7,787 nt of DNA from Pseudomonadota bacterium (GTDB taxonomy: Bacteria; Pseudomonadota; Gammaproteobacteria; Burkholderiales; Thiobacillaceae), in NCBI GenBank assembly GCA_021791235.1, contig JAJYXA010000109.1, positions 1 through 7,787 of the forward strand. Direction: 5' to 3'. Positions 1 to 7,780 of this stretch are shown here, piece by piece; positions within the stretch are counted from its first letter, which is position 1, and each line of letters opens with the position of its first letter. Under the pieces are notes generated by a model, which was given only the letters and a program-made list of their open reading frames with translations, ran no database searches and had not been told where the DNA came from. Position numbers and translations under genes: made by a program.

Positions 1-420
1 GATGCGCAGGTTGAAGAACAGCTTGCGCTGCGACTTGGTGGTCGCCACCTTGACCAGCCGCCAGTTCTTCAGGACGTATTCGTGGATTTCAGCGCGGATC
101 CAGTGCAGCGCAAACGACACCAGTCGCACGCCGCGGTCCGGGTCGAAACGCTTCACAGCCTTCATCAGGCCGACATTGCCTTCCTGGATGAGATCAGCGT
201 GCGGCAGTCCATAGCCGAGATAATGCCGCGCCACGCTCACCACCACGCGCAGGTGGGATACCACCAACTGACGGGCCGCCTCGACATCCTGCTTGTCGTG
301 CCAGGCGCGCGCGAACTGCTGTTCCTCTTCCAGGCTGAGCATGGGATAACGGTTGACAGTCTGAATGTAGCTATCCAAGCTGTAAGCTGCAGGGATAGGT
401 AAAGACATCGATCGATTCAT
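1..420 (-). CDS. rpoH: RNA polymerase heat-shock sigma factor RpoH (sigma-32), N-terminal 140 residues, cut by window edge
   Basis: RpoH directs RNA polymerase to heat-shock promoters (chaperones and proteases). Translating the minus strand from the ATG at 420-418 gives 140 uninterrupted codons to the window edge, about half of a roughly 285-residue family member. Visible: region 1.2/2.1 helices (residues about 14-65, with [14 protein letters not shown]), the region 2 core [21 protein letters not shown] (78-98), region 2.3/2.4 [32 protein letters not shown] (98-129), and the RpoH-specific box QRKLFFNLR (131-139), which separates it from RpoD and RpoS. The start is supported by an AGGGGG Shine-Dalgarno 10 nt upstream; the second ATG at codon 5 has none. 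It lies 84 bp downstream of ftsX on the same strand, the conserved ftsYEX-rpoH order, but has its own promoter region overlaid by a CIRCE operator, implying HrcA control. The C-terminal region 4 is outside the window. Confidence 0.97.
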   Translation of the reverse strand, partial: MNRSMSLPIPAAYSLDSYIQTVNRYPMLSLEEEQQFARAWHDKQDVEAARQLVVSHLRVVVSVARHYLGYGLPHADLIQEGNVGLMKAVKRFDPDRGVRLVSFALHWIRAEIHEYVLKNWRLVKVATTKSQRKLFFNLRI

Positions 421-430
421 GCGTGTGGAA

Positions 431-437
431 CCCCCTT
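431..437 (-). promoter_or_regulatory. Shine-Dalgarno of rpoH
   Basis: On the minus strand AAGGGGG lies 10 nt before the ATG at 420. This purine run favours the first ATG over the second one four codons later. If the -10 proposed at 450-445 is right, the mRNA leader is only about 18 nt and begins almost at this SD. Confidence 0.7.
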
Positions 438-444
438 TAAGAAC

Positions 445-474
445 ATTTTAGCACTCGCAACATAAGAGTGCTAA
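445..474 (-). promoter_or_regulatory. Putative sigma-70 promoter of rpoH
   Basis: Reading the minus strand, TTAGCA (474-469; four of six matches to TTGACA) is followed after 18 nt by TAAAAT (450-445; five of six matches to TATAAT). Transcription would start near 438, just before the rpoH SD. The -10 is good and the -35 is mediocre, so the promoter is an inference. Its position fits the operator that covers it. Read-through from ftsYEX could also transcribe rpoH. Confidence 0.5.
448..474. promoter_or_regulatory. CIRCE element (HrcA repressor operator) upstream of rpoH
   Basis: The sequence TTAGCACTC-N9-GAGTGCTAA is present with both 9-bp arms matching the CIRCE consensus exactly (448-456 and 466-474) and the canonical 9-nt spacer. 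CIRCE is the operator bound by HrcA, which represses groESL/dnaK-type operons and is inactivated by heat stress. The element spans the -35 to -10 stretch of the only plausible rpoH promoter in the 84-bp ftsX-rpoH gap, so bound HrcA should block RNA polymerase. The target is almost certainly rpoH, because ftsX ends just upstream on the same strand and nothing diverges from this gap. Confidence 0.95.
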
Positions 475-504
475 GGTAATGAAGGGTTCCCGGGCAGAGG
501 GAAA

Positions 505-1413
505 TCAGCGTGCCGCTTCGACCTGGTGCAGGGTCCGGGTGACCGAGAGCCAGGCGCCCAGCCAGCCGAATAGCGTGGCCAGGCCGAGCACCAGGGCGAT
601 CTCGACCCCGCCCGGCGGCAGCAGGTGGAAGGACGAGCCGTAGAGGCCCGCCAGGCGTTCAACCGGCGCATGCAGGATCGTGCCGGCAACGGTCAGCACG
701 CCGCCGGCCGCCAGCCCGCCACATAGCCCCTGCAGCGCACCCAGGTAGAGAAACGGGCGGCGGATATGCCAGTCGGTGGCGCCGATCAGCCGGCTGACCA
801 GGATTTCGTCACGCCGAGCCAGCACCTGGGCGCGGATCGCGTTGCCCGAGATGGCGATCAGGGCGATCGCAAACAGGGCGCCCAGAACCCAGACGACCGT
901 GCGGCCGATGTCGAGCGCCGCCTGCAGACGTTCCGCCCATTGGCTGTCGAGATGGGTTTCCACGACGCCCGGCAATTTGCCCAGGCTGGCGGAGATCCGG
1001 TCGAGCGCGTCGCGTGACGTATCCTGCGGCCGCACGACCCAGGCGTCCGGCAGCGGGTTCTCGGTGAGGCCGGCCGTGATGTCGGCCAGGTCCTGCGATG
1101 CGCTGAGGGTGGCAAGCGCTTCATCCTTGGGGACGTAGCGGGCCTGCGCGATGTCGGGTTGCTTGAGCCGCGCGGCGATGGCCTGTTTTTGTTCGGCGGA
1201 CGACCCGGCGTCGAGAAACAGGCTGATTTCGGGCTGCGCCGGCAGCCCGCCCGCCACCCGGCTGAGGTTGTCCAGTCCCAGGTACAGCCCGCTCGGCAGG
1301 CTGATCGCCACGCCCATGGCTAGCGCGGTCAGCAGCGTCGTGAACGGCTGGATACCCAGCCGGCGCAGGGCGGCGGCGAGCGCATGCTTGTGATGACGCA
1401 GCCAGCCGATCAT
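505..1413 (-). CDS. ftsX: Cell-division ABC transporter permease-like subunit FtsX
   Basis: This 302-residue inner-membrane protein partners FtsE. In well-studied bacteria the complex uses ATP to activate periplasmic peptidoglycan hydrolases through EnvC-like adaptors at the divisome. The sequence shows the FtsX plan: a cytoplasmic N-terminus; TM1 at about 22-46 (PFTTLLTALAMGVAISLPSG); a periplasmic domain at about 47-168 containing LPDAWVV (121-127); TM2 at about 171-193; the conserved cytoplasmic loop IRAQVLARRDEILVSRLIGAT (193-213); TM3 at about 221-246; and TM4 at about 269-292. It is shorter at the N-terminus than E. coli FtsX (about 352 residues), as many homologues are. The ATG at 1413-1411 has a GGAGG Shine-Dalgarno 7 nt upstream and overlaps the ftsE stop in an ATGA. 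The open frame continues upstream to 2106, but that part is only a shadow of ftsE. Confidence 0.96.
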   Translation of the reverse strand: MIGWLRHHKHALAAALRRLGIQPFTTLLTALAMGVAISLPSGLYLGLDNLSRVAGGLPAQPEISLFLDAGSSAEQKQAIAARLKQPDIAQARYVPKDEALATLSASQDLADITAGLTENPLPDAWVVRPQDTSRDALDRISASLGKLPGVVETHLDSQWAERLQAALDIGRTVVWVLGALFAIALIAISGNAIRAQVLARRDEILVSRLIGATDWHIRRPFLYLGALQGLCGGLAAGGVLTVAGTILHAPVERLAGLYGSSFHLLPPGGVEIALVLGLATLFGWLGAWLSVTRTLHQVEAAR

Positions 1414-2072
1414 GCCGGTACCTCCCCGATCCTGCCATGGTCCAGGTGCAGCGTGCGGCCGCCCAGTGCCGTGATGGCGCGTTCGTCGTGGGTGGCGATC
1501 ACCAGCGTGGTACCGACCTGATGGAAATCGCGGAACATCGCCATGATGTCGGCGGCGTAGCTGGCGTCGAGGTTGCCGGTCGGCTCGTCGGCCAGCAACA
1601 GGGCGGGGCGGCTTACCAGCGCACGGGCGATGCACAGACGCTGTTGCTCGCCGCCCGAGAGACTGATGGGATTGGCCTTCTCGCGGTTGAGCAGACCGAC
1701 CTTGTCGATCACTGCACGGGCGCGTTTGAGCGACTCGCGGCGGTCGAAGCCGGCGATGTCGAGCGGCAGCACCACGTTGTCGATCACGCTGCGGTCGAAC
1801 AGCAGCTTGTGGTCCTGGAACACCAGCCCGATGTTGCGGCGCAGATAGGGCACCGCACGGCGCGACAGACGGCTGATGTTCTGGCCGCTGACCGACACCA
1901 CGCCGCTGGTGGGGCGCTCGATGGCGGCGATGAGCTTCAGCAGGGTGCTCTTGCCGGCACCGGAATGGCCGGTCAGGAAAACCAGTTCGCCCTGCTCGAT
2001 CGCGAGGCTGATGCCGGCGAGGGCTTCGTGCCCGCCGGGATAGCGCTTGGTGACCTGATTGAAGCTGATCAT
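1410..2072 (-). CDS. ftsE: Cell-division ATP-binding protein FtsE
   Basis: This 220-residue ABC ATPase powers FtsX. All nucleotide-binding motifs are intact: Walker [10 protein letters not shown] (35-43), Q-loop Q86 (VFQDHKLL), ABC signature LSGGEQQR (138-145), Walker B LLLADEP followed by TGNLD (158-169), and H-loop H195 (ATHDE). [17 protein letters not shown] is typical of FtsE as opposed to LolD/MacB-type ATPases, and length and position agree. The start ATG (2072-2070) overlaps the ftsY stop in an ATGA, and its own stop overlaps the ftsX start the same way, so translation of the three genes is probably coupled. The nearest SD-like GAGG is 13 nt upstream, a poor spacing, and a small hairpin sits between it and the start codon, which makes coupling to ftsY more likely than independent initiation. 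Confidence 0.97.
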   Translation of the reverse strand: MISFNQVTKRYPGGHEALAGISLAIEQGELVFLTGHSGAGKSTLLKLIAAIERPTSGVVSVSGQNISRLSRRAVPYLRRNIGLVFQDHKLLFDRSVIDNVVLPLDIAGFDRRESLKRARAVIDKVGLLNREKANPISLSGGEQQRLCIARALVSRPALLLADEPTGNLDASYAADIMAMFRDFHQVGTTLVIATHDERAITALGGRTLHLDHGRIGEVPA

Positions 2073-3091
2073 GCGGTGAACACCGCCTCGACGAATTCGC
2101 GCGCATCGAAGGGGCGCAGGTCGTCCACGGTCTCGCCGACGCCGATGTAGCGCACCGGGATCGGCCGCGGCCGTGATAAACCGGCGTGGGCGATGGCGGC
2201 GATGGCGCCGCCCTTGGCGGTGCCGTCGAGCTTGGTCAGCACCAGGCCCGTCACGCCAAGCGCATCGTCGAAGGCCTTGACCTGGGTGACGGCGTTCTGG
2301 CCCGTGTTGGCGTCCAGCACCAGCAGCACTTCGTGCGGCGCGCCGGGGGCCGTTTTCTCGATCACGCGCTTGACCTTCCTGATCTCTTCCATCAGATGCA
2401 GCTGTGTCGGCAGGCGGCCGGCGGTGTCGGCCAGCACGACGTCGATGTTGCGCGCGCGCGCGGCCTGGATGGCGTCGAAGATCACCGCGGCGGAATCGCC
2501 TTTTTCCTGGCTTACCACCGTCACGTTGTTGCGCTCGCCCCAGACCTGCAGCTGTTCGCGTGCCGCGGCGCGGAAGGTGTCGCCCGCCGCCAGCAGGACC
2601 GACAGGCCCTGCGACTGGTACAGCTTGGCGAGCTTGCCGATGGTGGTGGTCTTGCCGGCGCCGTTGACGCCGGCCAGCATCAGGATGAAGGGCTTGTGCG
2701 GGGTGACGTCGAGCGGCGCCTGCAGCGGCGTCAGCAGGTCGACCAGGGCCTCTTTCAGCGCGGCCTGCAGGTCGGAGGCCTCGGTGAGGTTTTCACGGCG
2801 CACTTTCTTCTGCAGGGTGTCGAGCAGGGCGTGGGTCGCATCGACGCCGACGTCGGCCGTGATCAGGATGGTTTCGAGTTCCTCGAACAGCTCGGCATCG
2901 ATCTTGCGGCCGACGCCGAACAGGCCGGCCAGTTGGCCGCCCAGCTTGTTGCGGGTTTTGGCGAGGCCCTGCTTCAGCCGTTGTGCCCAGCCCGGGCGCG
3001 GCTCGGCTGGCTGAGGGGCAACGGCTTCGGCCTGCGCGTCAGGAGGGGCCGGTTCGGCGGCAGGCGGTTTGGACTTGAAGAAACTAAACAC
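2069..3091 (-). CDS. ftsY: Signal recognition particle receptor GTPase FtsY
   Basis: FtsY is the membrane-associated SRP receptor that docks Ffh-ribosome complexes for co-translational insertion. The 340-residue protein has a short Pro/Ala/Glu-rich N-terminal A region (about 9-33) in place of the long acidic domain of E. coli FtsY, an N domain (about 35-125), and a G domain with G1 GVNGAGKTTT (141-150), the insertion-box motif DTFRAAAREQL (171-181), G3 DTAGR (222-226), G4 TKLDG (286-290) and the C-terminal GVGE..DDLRPFD (317-329). The start is uncertain. No ATG exists before an in-frame TGA at 3106-3104. I chose GTG at 3091-3089, which gives MFSFFK, a typical FtsY N-terminus; the alternative TTG at 3097 adds two residues. 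Neither has a recognisable SD (the upstream bases are C-rich). It is first in the ftsYEX unit. Confidence 0.96.
   Translation of the reverse strand: MFSFFKSKPPAAEPAPPDAQAEAVAPQPAEPRPGWAQRLKQGLAKTRNKLGGQLAGLFGVGRKIDAELFEELETILITADVGVDATHALLDTLQKKVRRENLTEASDLQAALKEALVDLLTPLQAPLDVTPHKPFILMLAGVNGAGKTTTIGKLAKLYQSQGLSVLLAAGDTFRAAAREQLQVWGERNNVTVVSQEKGDSAAVIFDAIQAARARNIDVVLADTAGRLPTQLHLMEEIRKVKRVIEKTAPGAPHEVLLVLDANTGQNAVTQVKAFDDALGVTGLVLTKLDGTAKGGAIAAIAHAGLSRPRPIPVRYIGVGETVDDLRPFDAREFVEAVFTA
2073..2086 (-). promoter_or_regulatory. Small perfect inverted repeat directly before the ftsE start codon
   Basis: Minus-strand GCGGTG-TT-CACCGC is a perfect 6+6 inverted repeat, best folded as a 5-bp stem with a 4-nt loop. 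It abuts the ftsE ATG and forms part of the last codons of ftsY (V-F-T-A-stop). In mRNA it could limit direct loading on ftsE and be opened by ribosomes finishing ftsY. The structure is visible; the role is inference, and a chance GC-rich palindrome is possible. Confidence 0.4.
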
Positions 3092-3186
3092 GGACAAAGG
3101 GGGTCAGCACAGCTGTTTGACGGACGCCTAATCTTATCATTCGGCTACGGCTTATCATTCGGACTTATTCAACGCGAGGTGAAAAC
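3092..3186. promoter_or_regulatory. Divergent intergenic region between ftsY and the M16 peptidase operon
   Basis: These 95 bp must hold the promoters for ftsYEX (leftward) and for the peptidase-rsmD-coaD-ferredoxin run (rightward). The centre is distinctly AT-richer than the flanking genes and carries a direct repeat. A good plus-strand -35-like TTGACG lies at 3117-3122, but no -10 hexamer follows at 16-18 nt. On the minus strand TAAGAT is a possible -10 without a good -35. I therefore assign a promoter region but no exact promoter. Confidence 0.5.
3133..3168. repeat. 12-bp direct repeat, 18-bp period, in the divergent promoter region
   Basis: CTTATCATTCGG occurs at 3133-3144 and again, identically, at 3151-3162, separated by CTACGG. 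A fragment CTTATTC follows at 3164-3170. An 18-bp repeat period is close to two helical turns, so the copies could be tandem binding sites for a regulator serving either divergent operon, or simply a small tandem duplication. I do not recognise the motif as a known operator. Confidence 0.6.
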
Positions 3187-4548
3187 ATGCTCGGCATGCG
3201 GGGAATGCTGCTGGCGCTGCTGGTGGTGGGCAGTGCGCAGGCGGCGGTGACGGACGTCACGCTGGACAATGGCATGCGGGTGATCGTGCAGGAAGATCAT
3301 CGGGCACCGGTGATGGTGTCGCAGGTGTGGTACCGCGCCGGATCGATGGACGAATTCAACGGCACCACCGGCGTGGCACACGTGCTGGAGCACATGATGT
3401 TCCGGGGAACGAAAACGGTGCCGCCGGGCGAGTTCTCCAAACGCATCGCCGCCGCCGGCGGGCGCGAGAATGCCTTTACCAACCGCGACCATACGGCATA
3501 TTTCCAGCAGATGCAGAAAGACCGTCTGGAACTGGCAATGCAGCTGGAATCGGACCGCATGGCCAATCTCGTCATCCGGGACGACCTGTTCGCCAAGGAA
3601 ATGCAGGTGGTGATGGAAGAGCGCCGGCTGCGCACCGACGACCAGCCGCAGTCGGTTGTCTACGAACACCTGATGGCGGCGGCCTACCAGGAGAACCCCT
3701 ATCGGCGCCCCGTCATCGGCTGGATGGACGATCTCCAGCACCTGACCGCGCAGGATGCGCGCGACTGGTATGCGCGCTGGTATGTGCCCAACAACGCGAC
3801 CCTCGTGGTGGCCGGCGACGTGAAGGCGGACGACGTGATCGCGCTGGCCAAACGCTATTACGGAGCGATACCCGCCCGTGCATTGCCGACGCGCAAGCCG
3901 CAGGACGAGCCCGCACAGATCGGCGAGAAGCGCATCGTGGTCAAGGCACCCGCGAAGGTGCCTTACCTGCTGATGGCCTGGCATGCGCCGATACTCCGGG
4001 ACTGGCAGAAGGACACCGCGCCCTATGCGCTGCAGATCCTCGCGGGCGTGTTGTCCGGCAATGATTCGGCCCGGTTGCAGCAAGCGCTGGTCAAGACGCA
4101 GCAGATTGCCGTGAGTGCGAGCGCCGGCTACGACGATGTGTCGCGTGGGCCGGGCATGTTCATGATCGACGCGACGCCTGCGCCGGGCAAGTCGGTGGAC
4201 GCGCTCGAGAAAGCCATTCGCGCCCAGATTGAGCGGCTCCAGCGCGACGGCATCAGCGAAGCGGAGCTCGCCCGGGTGAAGGCGCAGGTCATCGCGGCCG
4301 ACGTCTACCAGCGCGACTCGCTGTTCTACCAGGCGATGCAGCTGGGCGAATACGTGACCGCGGGACTGCCGCCCGAGGCGCTGGCGCACAGGGTCGACAA
4401 ATTGCGTGCGGTCAGCTCCGAAGACGTCCAGGCCGCAGCGAAGCAATGGCTGCAGGACGACCAGCTGAGCGTGGGCGTGCTCGACCCGCAACCCCTGCAA
4501 CCCCAGCCGCACCGTGCCGCGGTGCCGGGAGTCCGCCATGACAATTAA
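3187..4548 (+). CDS. Exported M16 family zinc metallopeptidase, catalytic subunit
   Basis: A 453-residue pitrilysin/processing-peptidase-family (M16B) protein. It starts with a signal peptide (about 1-19, MLGMRGMLLALLVVGSAQA), placing it in the periplasm. The N-terminal M16 domain carries the inverted zinc site HVLEH (H65, E68, H69) and the third ligand E145 in VVMEERRLRTDDQP, 76 residues after H69, the family's usual spacing. Conserved neighbours are FRGT (72-75) and GGRENAFTNRDHTAYF (91-106). The C-terminal M16 domain (about 185-430) lacks the R...GxxY substrate-binding element: the equivalent stretch reads LVKTQQIAVSASAGY. It should therefore need a partner, supplied by the next gene, which overlaps it by 11 bp. 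The ATG at 3187 has a GAGGTG SD 5 nt upstream. It is the first gene of the rightward operon. The natural substrate is unknown. Confidence 0.93.
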   Translation: MLGMRGMLLALLVVGSAQAAVTDVTLDNGMRVIVQEDHRAPVMVSQVWYRAGSMDEFNGTTGVAHVLEHMMFRGTKTVPPGEFSKRIAAAGGRENAFTNRDHTAYFQQMQKDRLELAMQLESDRMANLVIRDDLFAKEMQVVMEERRLRTDDQPQSVVYEHLMAAAYQENPYRRPVIGWMDDLQHLTAQDARDWYARWYVPNNATLVVAGDVKADDVIALAKRYYGAIPARALPTRKPQDEPAQIGEKRIVVKAPAKVPYLLMAWHAPILRDWQKDTAPYALQILAGVLSGNDSARLQQALVKTQQIAVSASAGYDDVSRGPGMFMIDATPAPGKSVDALEKAIRAQIERLQRDGISEAELARVKAQVIAADVYQRDSLFYQAMQLGEYVTAGLPPEALAHRVDKLRAVSSEDVQAAAKQWLQDDQLSVGVLDPQPLQPQPHRAAVPGVRHDN

Positions 4549-5834
4549 GGCCTTCTGTGTCGCGCTGTTGCTGAGCCTGCCCCTGTCGGCGCAGGCCGCA
4601 CTGACCCTCCAGCACTGGCAAACGCCGCAAGGCGCGCGGGTGATCTTCGTCGAAAGCCACGAGTTGCCCATCCTCGATATCTCGGTCGACTTTCCTGCGG
4701 GCAGCGCCCGCGATCCCGACGGCCAGGCGGGGCTCGCCCAGTTGACTCATATTCTCCTCGATCAGGGGGCCGGCGGTCTTTCCGACACGGCGATTGCACA
4801 TCGCCTGGCCGATGTGGGCGCTGAGCTGGGGGGCAATTTCGACCGCGACCGCGCAGGCGTCACCTTGCGTACCTTGGCGTCCGCGGCCGAAAAGAACGCG
4901 GCGCTCGATATCCTGACGCGCGTGCTGCAGCAGCCGGATTTTCCGCAGGCCGTGGTCCAGCGCGAGAAACAGCGTCTCATCGCGGGCATCCGCGAAGCGG
5001 AGGCCGACCCCGGTACCGTCGCCGACAAGGCGTTCTATCGTGCCCTGTATGGCACGCACCCCTATGCGCATGATGAGTCGGGCGAACCCGCCGCGATCGA
5101 ACGCCTGACGCGTGCGGAGTTGCAGGGGTTCTACCGTGCGCATTACAGCGCGCCCAATGCCGTGATTGCGTTGATGGGCGACATCTCCCGTGCCGACGCC
5201 GAGGCCATCGCCGCACGTCTGACGGGCGGCTTGTCCCATGCGGCGGTCGTGCCGGCGCTGCCGAAACCCGGACCGGCGGCGGCAACCGATATGCGCATCG
5301 CTTTCCCCTCCACGCAAAGCCATGTTCTGGTGGGGACGGTGGGCATGGCGCGCAATGATCCTGATTTCTTTCCGCTGTTCGTCGGCAACTACGTGCTGGG
5401 CGGCGGCGGCTTCGATTCGCGGCTGATGCACGAGGTGCGCGACAAGCGCGGCTATGCCTACAGCGCCTACAGCTATTTCCTGCCGATGATGGAGGCCGGC
5501 CCCTTCCAGCTCGGCCTGCAGACCAAGCTGGCGCAAACCGACGACGCGCTCAAGGTGGCGCAGGCCACGCTGCGGCAGTTCATAGCCGAAGGCCCCAGCG
5601 AAGCGGAACTGAAGCAGGCCAAGGACAACCTCACCGGCGGCTTTCCGCTGCGCATCGACAGCAACAAGAAGATTCTCGAATACCTGTCGCTGATCGGTTT
5701 TTACAACCTGCCCCTGGATTATCTGGATACCTGGGTCGACAAGGTCAATGCGGTCAATGTCGCGGCAGTTAAGCAGGCGTTTGCCCGCCACATCGACCCT
5801 GACAAGCTGGTGACCGTGGTCGTGGGAGGGGGCA

Positions 5835-5845
<11 letters not shown>
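4538..5845 (+). CDS. Exported M16 family peptidase-like protein, zinc site lost (partner subunit)
   Basis: A 435-residue M16 homologue with a signal peptide (about 1-20, MTIKAFCVALLLSLPLSAQA). Where active members have HxxEH, this protein reads QLTHI (68-72), so the two histidines and the glutamate are replaced and it cannot bind catalytic zinc in the usual way. It does keep the C-terminal R...Y pair that positions substrate, in EVRDKRGYAYS (R301, Y308). This complements the upstream protein, as in heterodimeric M16B proteases built from one catalytic and one non-catalytic chain. The ATG at 4538 is preferred over an upstream in-frame GTG at 4514 because it has GGGAG 6 nt upstream and begins a clean signal peptide. 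It overlaps the previous gene by 11 bp and rsmD by 11 bp, so translation is probably coupled. Confidence 0.93.
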
Positions 5846-7170
<1,325 letters not shown>

Positions 7171-7174
7171 GCGT

Positions 7175-7780
7175 TCAGGCCGTTCTGGCCAGAGGGGCTC
7201 CGCTAAGCTCGTCCGCCAGGGCGTCGGCGATGCGCACATTGATGCGCGCCAGGCTGTCCAGCTGATCGCTCACGCTGCCGATCGACGCTTCCAGTTCGGC
7301 AATGCGTTCGTCCAGCGTCTCGGTTGCGGCGTGGATGCGGCTGACGCTTTCCAGCCGGCGTTTCAGCTGCAGCTTGTGTTCGCGTACCTGGGTTTCCATC
7401 GGCGCAATCAGGGCCTTCAGCCAGGCCTCGGTTTCGCTGTTGGCCAGCTCGAAAACCTGAACCACCTTGCTCGCCAGCGTCTCGAAAAAGCGCGCGGTCA
7501 GCTGGTGCTGGCCCACTGTCAGCATCTTGAACACGGTGTTGAAGCGCTCGTCGAAAATGCGCTCCAGCCGCGCCATTTCCTTGCGATATTTTTTCAGGCT
7601 GTGGTCCGGCGGGTTGACCGCAGCCAGTCCGTGCTCGTCGCTGAATTTCTGGTACATCGCCGTCATCATGGCGCGGATTTCCTTGATGGCCGCCGACGAC
7701 GCATCCAGATTGCCGTCCACCTGGCGGAAGAAGCGGCCCATCGCCTCGCGCAGCCCCACGCTGAAATGACTTTTTTCCAT
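7175..7780 (-). CDS. Helical coiled-coil protein resembling the C-terminal part of a dynamin-family GTPase; possibly the 3' piece of a broken gene
   Basis: 201 residues, essentially all helical. Residues about 80-150 (FNTVFKMLTVGQHQLTARFFE..., then ETQVREHKLQLKRRLESVSRIHAA) resemble, from memory, the C-terminal stalk of roughly 600-residue dynamin-like GTPases of betaproteobacteria. About 135-190 is a likely coiled coil with heptad-like L/I/V spacing. There is no signal peptide, membrane segment or GTPase motif. The first ATG (7780-7778) lies only 7 bp from the window edge, and an in-frame TAG sits at 7786-7784. So either the gene really starts here as a short protein, or a longer gene is interrupted; an A6 run just after the ATG (plus-strand T6 at 7771-7776) is a natural site for an indel or sequencing error. 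It converges on the ferredoxin gene with a 4-bp gap. Coding is likely; family and integrity are uncertain. Confidence 0.72.
   Translation of the reverse strand: MEKSHFSVGLREAMGRFFRQVDGNLDASSAAIKEIRAMMTAMYQKFSDEHGLAAVNPPDHSLKKYRKEMARLERIFDERFNTVFKMLTVGQHQLTARFFETLASKVVQVFELANSETEAWLKALIAPMETQVREHKLQLKRRLESVSRIHAATETLDERIAELEASIGSVSDQLDSLARINVRIADALADELSGAPLARTA

Noticed and set aside
82..402. 106-residue plus-strand open frame at the left edge
   Set aside because: It lies opposite the conserved rpoH coding sequence and has no SD or recognisable fold.
481..504. Terminator between ftsX and rpoH
   Set aside because: Only a CCCGGG-centred GC patch is present, with no extended stem or T-run, so read-through from ftsX into rpoH remains possible.
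1413..2106. Long open frame (505-2106, minus) continuing upstream of ftsX, suggesting a 533-residue fusion
   Set aside because: The upstream half is an Arg/Pro-rich shadow of the ftsE frame; FtsX has its own ATG with a strong SD at 1413.
2452..2464. Alternating CG tract (GCGCGCGCG-type) as a Z-DNA or regulatory signal
   Set aside because: It encodes Ala-Arg-Ala-Arg inside ftsY and is explained by GC-rich codon choice.
3117..3158. Sigma-70 promoter TTGACG ... TATCAT for the M16 operon
   Set aside because: The spacers to the two TATCAT copies are 12 and 30 nt, not 16-18, so the pairing is not credible.
2186..3250. 354-residue plus-strand open frame opposite ftsY
   Set aside because: Antisense shadow of ftsY, rich in Gly/Gln/Val with no domain; it would also overrun the divergent promoter region.
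3169..4671. 500-residue minus-strand open frame opposite the first M16 gene
   Set aside because: It is antisense to a well-supported peptidase with intact motifs. Its His/Arg/Leu-rich composition is typical of antisense frames in GC-rich DNA.
7178..7192. Bidirectional terminator at the convergent junction
   Set aside because: The stem is only GGCC/GGCC with no adjacent T-run, so too weak to call.
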